This document shows, piece by piece, positions 59,659 to 64,000 of a stretch of 64,000 nucleotides of DNA. The position numbers and the translations under genes were made by a program. The stretch's first letter is position 1. Each line of letters begins with the position of its first letter. Under the pieces are notes generated by a model. It did not search any database and was not told the origin of the DNA. It saw only the letters and a list, made by a program, of their open reading frames with translations. The stretch lies in the NCBI GenBank assembly GCA_910587365.1, contig CAJUKJ010000003.1, forward strand, positions 109,289 to 173,288. Direction: 5' to 3'. Origin of the DNA: an uncultured Christensenellaceae bacterium. GTDB taxonomy: Bacteria; Bacillota; Clostridia; Christensenellales; Borkfalkiaceae.

Positions 59659-59663
59659 AAATT

Positions 59664-59693
59664 AAGGCTGGAAGTTTTAAAACTTCCAGCCTT
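59664..59693. terminator. bidirectional terminator between the unknown gene and serS
   Basis: A 30-nt perfect palindrome with arms AAGGCTGGAAGTTTT and complement, with T-runs on both sides; it begins right after one stop and ends six nt before the other. Confidence 0.9.
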
Positions 59694-59699
59694 ATTATT

Positions 59700-60992
59700 T
59701 TATTTTTTAGGTACAATTTTGTCCTTGCCGCCCATATATTTACGGAGTACTTCGGGAATATAAACGCTTCCGTCTGCCTGCAAATGGTTTTCAAGGAAAG
59801 CTATAAGCATTCTTGGCGGCGCGACTACCGTATTGTTTAAGGTATGTGCATACTCGTTTTTACCAGTCTTGGAATTTTTATATCTTATTCCAAGTCTTCT
59901 TGCCTGCGCGTCGGTTAAGTTGGAGCAGCTTCCCACTTCAAAATACTTTTTCTGGCGGGGACTCCACGCTTCAACGTCGCAGCTTTTATATTTAAGGTCT
60001 GCCAAATCGCCCGAGCAGCAGATAAGCTGTCTTACGGGAATTTCCAGCGATACGAACAGTTCGACCGTGTAATTCCACAGCTTTTCATACCAATAGTCGC
60101 TTTCTTCGGGCTTGCAAATTACAATCATTTCCTGCTTCTCGAACTGGTGGATACGGTAAATACCGCGTTCCTCTATACCGTGCGCGCCCTTTTCCTTCCT
60201 GAAACAGGGCGAATACGAAGTGAGAGTTTGCGGAAGCGAGCTTTCCGTAAGGACTTCGCCCATAAACCTGCCTATCATAGAATGCTCGGAAGTGCCGATA
60301 AGGTACAAGTCCTCGCCCTCTATTTTGTACATCATACCTTCCATCTCTTCAAAGCTCATCACGCCCGAAACGACGTCGCTTCTTATCATAAAAGGAGGGA
60401 TGCAATAGGTAAAGCCCTTGTCAATCATAAAATCGCGGGCATATGTTAATACTGCGGAATGAAGACGGGCGATATCTCCCGTTAAATAGTAAAAGCCGTT
60501 TCCGCTGGTACGGCGTGCCGAATCCAAATCTATGCCGTTTAGGCTTTCCAAAATATCGAGGTGGTAAGGAACGTCGAAAGGCTTTTCCTTAGCTTCCAAA
60601 AAGACTTTGCCCTCGACGTTTTCGCTGTCGTCTTTGCCGATTGGAACGTCGTCTGCAATTATATTCGGAATTGCCATCATTGCTGTTTTAAGCTTGCGCT
60701 CCACTTCCGCGCTTTCGGCTTCGATTGCGTCAATGCGCTCGTTATTTTCCTTTGAAAGACGCTTAGCCTCCTCAGCTTCGGTCTTTTTACCTTCACGCAT
60801 CAACGTGCCTATACTTTTTGCAAGCGTGTTGCGCTGTGCGCGGCGGGCGTCGCCCTCGGACTGAAGCTCGCGTTTTTTGATGTCCAAAGCAAGAATTTCG
60901 TCCACCAAAGGAAGCTTTTTGTCCTGAAACTTCTTTTTTATGTTTGATTTTACGAGTTCGGGGTTTTCCCTTATAAGGTTTATGTCAATCAT
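59700..60992 (-). CDS. serS: seryl-tRNA synthetase
   Basis: Charges tRNA-Ser. The 430-residue class II enzyme has the long N-terminal coiled-coil arm (about residues 30-105, ALDIKKRELQSEGDARRAQRN...), motif 2 with FRKEKGAHGIEERGIYRIHQFEKQE (about 265) and motif 3 with VAPPRMLIAFLENHLQADGS. Normal length. The promoter (61098-61126) gives a leader of about 95 nt, but the T-box AGGGTGGTACCGCG-type core is absent from it, in contrast to many Firmicutes serS genes. Confidence 0.96.
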   Translation of the reverse strand: MIDINLIRENPELVKSNIKKKFQDKKLPLVDEILALDIKKRELQSEGDARRAQRNTLAKSIGTLMREGKKTEAEEAKRLSKENNERIDAIEAESAEVERKLKTAMMAIPNIIADDVPIGKDDSENVEGKVFLEAKEKPFDVPYHLDILESLNGIDLDSARRTSGNGFYYLTGDIARLHSAVLTYARDFMIDKGFTYCIPPFMIRSDVVSGVMSFEEMEGMMYKIEGEDLYLIGTSEHSMIGRFMGEVLTESSLPQTLTSYSPCFRKEKGAHGIEERGIYRIHQFEKQEMIVICKPEESDYWYEKLWNYTVELFVSLEIPVRQLICCSGDLADLKYKSCDVEAWSPRQKKYFEVGSCSNLTDAQARRLGIRYKNSKTGKNEYAHTLNNTVVAPPRMLIAFLENHLQADGSVYIPEVLRKYMGGKDKIVPKK

Positions 60993-61097
60993 ATATATAC
61001 ACCTATATCTATCGGAATGTTACGTCACGCTGCTACCAGGCAAGATATTGCAAGTTTGAAAGCCCGTGAAGTTTATTTCCTTTTTTATACAAATAAA

Positions 61098-61126
61098 ATT
61101 ATACTTCAAATTTTTGCCAATTGCAA
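61098..61126 (-). promoter_or_regulatory. promoter of serS
   Basis: TTGCAA (61121-61126), 17-nt spacer, TATAAT (61098-61103) on the minus strand, divergent from the P-type ATPase promoter. Confidence 0.7.
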
Positions 61127-61145
61127 TTAAATAGCCGTTAATATC

Positions 61146-61174
61146 TTGAAAAAATAGTTTTATCGTGCTATAAT
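61146..61174 (+). promoter_or_regulatory. promoter of the P-type ATPase gene
   Basis: TTGAAA (61146-61151), 17-nt spacer, TATAAT (61169-61174), about 28 nt leader to the ATG at 61209. Confidence 0.75.
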
Positions 61175-61208
61175 GTGGTTTGTAGTAATATTTTAATTTT
61201 GGTAAACT

Positions 61209-63917
61209 ATGAGTAAAATTGTTTTTAAAGTAAACGGCAAAAAGGATTCCGACAGCGGCGAAGAAAAAGCCGTTAAGACGAACCCTGCCGTTGAGGAAGC
61301 TGCCGCCGCAGAAAGCGTTGCGCTGCTTCCGACAGAAGAAAAAAGCCGTAACCCAAAAGCCGTAAAAACGGAAAAGGTTGAAGAAACCGAAGCCGAAGTA
61401 AACGCCGACGGGGATTTCGACAAGGAAGAATTAATTAAATATTTTAAAAAGCACCCGAAAAAGACTGTAAACACCAAGGTTGACAGGTTTACGCCCAACC
61501 TTAAAAAAGGTCTTTCCACCGCACAGGTAGAAACGAGATTTAAACAGTTTTTGTTCAACGATACTAATAAGAAATACTCCCGTTCCTACGCAAGTATTTT
61601 TATAGGAAATATCTGTACGTTCTTCAACCTGTTGTGTCTGATTGCGGGCATCGCGCTTCTTATTGCAAACACAAAGGGCATTACCAACTATATGGTACTG
61701 TTCATTACGTCTGCAAATATATTTATAGGGATTTTCCAGGAAATAAGGTCGAAAATTTCAATCGATAAGCTTTCCATTCTCAGTGCGAATACTATAAAAG
61801 CCATACGCGACGGGGATATAACGGAAATTCCCGTAAACGAAGTTGTTCTGGACGACGTGATTATCGTCGAGCTTGGCAACCAGGTACCCGCCGACTGTAT
61901 ACTTGCGGAAGGTACGGTTGAAGTCAACGAAAGCCTTTTGACCGGCGAATCGGTTGCGATTAAGAAAAACGTAGGCGATACACTTTATGCGGGAAGCTTT
62001 ATTTCTTCGGGAACGGGCAAGTGCCGCGTTGACAAGGTCGGCAAGGAAACTTATATTGAAAAGCTTACTTCAAAGGCAAAAAAATATAAAAGACCAAATT
62101 CCGAGCTTATGAATTCCACTAAGCTTATAATCAAGGTCATTTCACTGCTGATTATTCCCATTGCAATAGGAATGTTCTTTATTGCAAGAGGCAACTATGA
62201 TTCTGCGGTAACGGACGTTACAGACTACCTGTTTTCCGCTAAAATCAATTATGCTATACAGCGAACCTGTTCGGTTGTAATCGGAATGATACCCTCGGGC
62301 ATGCTTCTTTTAACAAGCGTTGCGCTGTTTACAGGCATTGTCAGACTTGCTAAAAACCATACGTTGGTACAGGATATGTATTCCTTGGAAATGCTTGCAA
62401 GGGTTAACGTGCTTTGCCTTGACAAGACGGGTACTATTACCGACGGAAGAATGCGCGTCAACGACTGCGTTATTTTGAACACCGTGGGCGAATACTCCTT
62501 AAACGATATTATGGGAAGTATGCTTGCCGCGCTTGACGACAACAACCAGACTTCAATCGCGCTGCATAACCACTTCGGTATAAGCGATAAGCTTTCTCCC
62601 GTTGCGACTGTTCCTTTCTCGTCAAAGCGTAAGCTTTCGGCGGCGACGTTCGAGGACGTGGGAACGTTCGTTATGGGCGCACCCGAGTTTGTGCTTAAAC
62701 CTTACCCCGCCAAGGTGGAAAAAATAGTAAAAAGCTATGCCCAGATGGGACTGAGGGTTATAGTGCTTGCTCACTCCCCCACCCCCATAGTCGGCGACAA
62801 GCTGCCCGCAGTATTAAAGCCCGTTGCCGTAATATCGATTGCCGACAATATCCGCGAGGACGCGATTGACACCATTAAATGGTTCGGGGAAAACGACGTA
62901 AACGTTAAAGTAATATCGGGCGATAACCCCGTTACCGTCTGCGAAGTGGCTAAGCGTGCGGGAATAAAGAATGCGGAAAAGTTTATTTCGCTTGAAGGGC
63001 TGAATGAAAAAGAAGTTGAAAACGTTGCAAATAAATACACCGTTTTCGGCAGGGTTTCGCCCGAACAGAAGGCTATACTCGTCCGTGCTATCAAGTCGGA
63101 AGGCAACACGGTTGCAATGACGGGCGACGGTGTAAACGATATTTTAGCACTTAAAGAAGCGGACTGCGCTATTTCGGTTGCGTCAGGCAGCGAAGCGGCA
63201 AAGAACGTAAGCCATATAGTTTTAATGGACAACAACTTCGGCAATATGCCCAAGGTCGTTGCCGAGGGCAGACGCGTTATAAACAACATTAAAAACTCGT
63301 CATCGCTGTTCCTTATGAAAACGCTGTTTACTGCAATGCTTGCGGTTATATGCCTGTGTATGGGTACTCCATACCTGTTTATGCCCCAGAACGTGCTGCT
63401 TTTGGAATTCTGCGTCATAGCTATCCCCTCATTCTTCCTCTCGCTGCAACCCAATAAAGAGCGTGTACAAGGTAAATTTATTACGCACGTTATGAGCGGC
63501 GCACTATCGGGCGCGCTGGTAATGATTATTTGCGTAATGGCAATGTACGTTACCAAGGAAATAGACCCCGACGAATTTGGGCAACACTATTTGGCAATGT
63601 GTATGATCGCGCTTATCTTCTCCGGTCTTGTAATGGTGTACAGAGTATGTAAACCGCTGAACGTTTACCGCGCGGTGCTTTGCGTATGTATGCTCGCGCT
63701 TTGCATAACGGCGTTTGCCGTTCCGCAGCTTGCTGAGCTTTTATACACGGGCTGGAAAGATATTAAATGGGACTATGCAAAGATATTAATAATAGTAGTC
63801 GTAATAGAGGCGGCTGTGCCTATTTCCGGCTGGTTGATATCACTTATGCACTACATCTTCCCCTCATCTACGGGAAAGCCCCATAAAACACATGAGAATA
63901 ACCAGATACAGCAATAA
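61209..63917 (+). CDS. P-type cation-transporting ATPase (CtpE-like)
   Basis: A membrane pump of 902 residues. A charged, Glu/Lys-rich N-terminal extension of about 90 residues precedes a standard P-type core: actuator TGES in SLLTGESVAIKK (about residue 246), the M4 IPSGMLLLTSVALFTGIVRLAKNHTLVQD segment, phosphorylation site CLDKTGTITDG (about 406) and the hinge GDGVNDILALKEADCAIS (about 642). The IP-S-GM in M4 and the LVQD segment resemble the CtpE Ca2+ pump group of actinobacteria. Ion specificity is uncertain. It has its own promoter and no obvious partner gene. Confidence 0.9.
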   Translation: MSKIVFKVNGKKDSDSGEEKAVKTNPAVEEAAAAESVALLPTEEKSRNPKAVKTEKVEETEAEVNADGDFDKEELIKYFKKHPKKTVNTKVDRFTPNLKKGLSTAQVETRFKQFLFNDTNKKYSRSYASIFIGNICTFFNLLCLIAGIALLIANTKGITNYMVLFITSANIFIGIFQEIRSKISIDKLSILSANTIKAIRDGDITEIPVNEVVLDDVIIVELGNQVPADCILAEGTVEVNESLLTGESVAIKKNVGDTLYAGSFISSGTGKCRVDKVGKETYIEKLTSKAKKYKRPNSELMNSTKLIIKVISLLIIPIAIGMFFIARGNYDSAVTDVTDYLFSAKINYAIQRTCSVVIGMIPSGMLLLTSVALFTGIVRLAKNHTLVQDMYSLEMLARVNVLCLDKTGTITDGRMRVNDCVILNTVGEYSLNDIMGSMLAALDDNNQTSIALHNHFGISDKLSPVATVPFSSKRKLSAATFEDVGTFVMGAPEFVLKPYPAKVEKIVKSYAQMGLRVIVLAHSPTPIVGDKLPAVLKPVAVISIADNIREDAIDTIKWFGENDVNVKVISGDNPVTVCEVAKRAGIKNAEKFISLEGLNEKEVENVANKYTVFGRVSPEQKAILVRAIKSEGNTVAMTGDGVNDILALKEADCAISVASGSEAAKNVSHIVLMDNNFGNMPKVVAEGRRVINNIKNSSSLFLMKTLFTAMLAVICLCMGTPYLFMPQNVLLLEFCVIAIPSFFLSLQPNKERVQGKFITHVMSGALSGALVMIICVMAMYVTKEIDPDEFGQHYLAMCMIALIFSGLVMVYRVCKPLNVYRAVLCVCMLALCITAFAVPQLAELLYTGWKDIKWDYAKILIIVVVIEAAVPISGWLISLMHYIFPSSTGKPHKTHENNQIQQ

Positions 63918-64000
63918 ATCAAGAAAGTAAAAAAATCGGAGGCGATTACCGTAATTCCCACAGGGAATTTAATAAAACGCAAATAAAAAGGTTTAGGCAT
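63851..64000 (-). other. 49-codon frame at the window edge, likely part of a dispersed repeat
   Basis: On the minus strand an ATG at the last base opens MPKPFYLRFIKFPVGITVIA..., running into the 3' end of the ATPase gene on the other strand and stopping at 63851. The head resembles, in my memory, a recurring intergenic repeat of gut Firmicutes whose translation is often called as a hypothetical protein. It is more likely a repeat element than a gene. It lies at the edge, so its other end is unseen. Confidence 0.35.

Noticed and set aside
60993..61080. serS leader as a copy of the structured intercistronic element
   Set aside because: A short CAATATCTTGCC-like similarity exists but the paired segments are missing.
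60993..61097. Possible T-box in the serS leader
   Set aside because: The leader is only about 95 nt and lacks the conserved T-box antiterminator sequence.
1..64000. CRISPR arrays, rRNA genes, insertion sequences
   Set aside because: No regularly spaced direct repeats, rRNA cores or transposase frames were found on either strand.

Overview
The window is a bacterial chromosome segment with no phage, plasmid or insertion sequence that I can recognise. Gene content points to an anaerobic, Clostridia-like Bacillota, probably an uncultured gut lineage: pyruvate:ferredoxin oxidoreductase, pyruvate formate-lyase with its activase, an archaeal-type aspartyl-tRNA synthetase, c-di-AMP synthesis by a CdaA-type cyclase, an ECF transporter module, PyrK/PyrDB pyrimidine synthesis, a DUF6485 protein and SpoVB/LysM-type sporulation proteins. 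This placement is inference from gene families only. Most genes lie on the minus strand in long, tightly packed operons.

Layout. 1-5.6 kb: a short-chain dehydrogenase, a ZIP metal transporter, a folate/thymidylate operon (Nudix-GNAT fusion, thyA, folA) and a divergent aldehyde dehydrogenase. 5.6-8.8 kb: pflA-pflB behind what I read as a ZTP-type riboswitch with an overlapping terminator. 8.8-12.7 kb: dacA, a 35-residue remnant-like CdaR anchor, a DUF1015 gene, aspartate kinase and a small membrane protein. 12.8-20.5 kb: holA, a LysR regulator, mnmE, a membrane protein, and an ECF operon whose two ATPases are fused (ecfA1A2-ecfT-truA). 20.5-26.6 kb: nifJ, a candidate 6S-like RNA, aspS and an Fe-S flavoprotein with an attenuator-like leader. 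26.8-33 kb: a macromolecular-synthesis cluster (dgt, dnaG, rpoD, trmK, nif3-like, zinc-ribbon protein). 33-38.7 kb: a shikimate operon (MBL-fold gene, aroC-aroB-aroE-aroQ-aroK, ymfI-like reductase). 38.8-41.5 kb: small genes, tRNA-Thr(CGT) and a polysaccharide deacetylase. 41.6-48 kb: the pyrimidine operon pyrB-pyrC-(pseudogene)-pyrF-(membrane protein)-pyrK-pyrD-pyrE. 48-56.6 kb: a phosphoesterase, sporulation-associated proteins, a split TSUP transporter and a 1380-residue surface lipoprotein. 56.6-64 kb: an rRNA methyltransferase, a DEDD exonuclease, serS and a P-type ATPase.

How it fits together. The pfl region could join formate production to one-carbon demand if the riboswitch reading is right. 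The pyrB leader resembles E. coli pyrBI attenuation (short leader peptide, U-rich stretch, terminator) rather than PyrR control. Seven transcription units have a good -10 box only 6-8 nt before the ATG and would make leaderless mRNAs. Three related, structured ~115-nt elements each begin at the stop codon of an upstream gene (dacA, rpoD, pyrD) inside minus-strand operons; they look like a family of intercistronic RNA elements. These regulatory features, more than the proteins, are the unusual part of this window.
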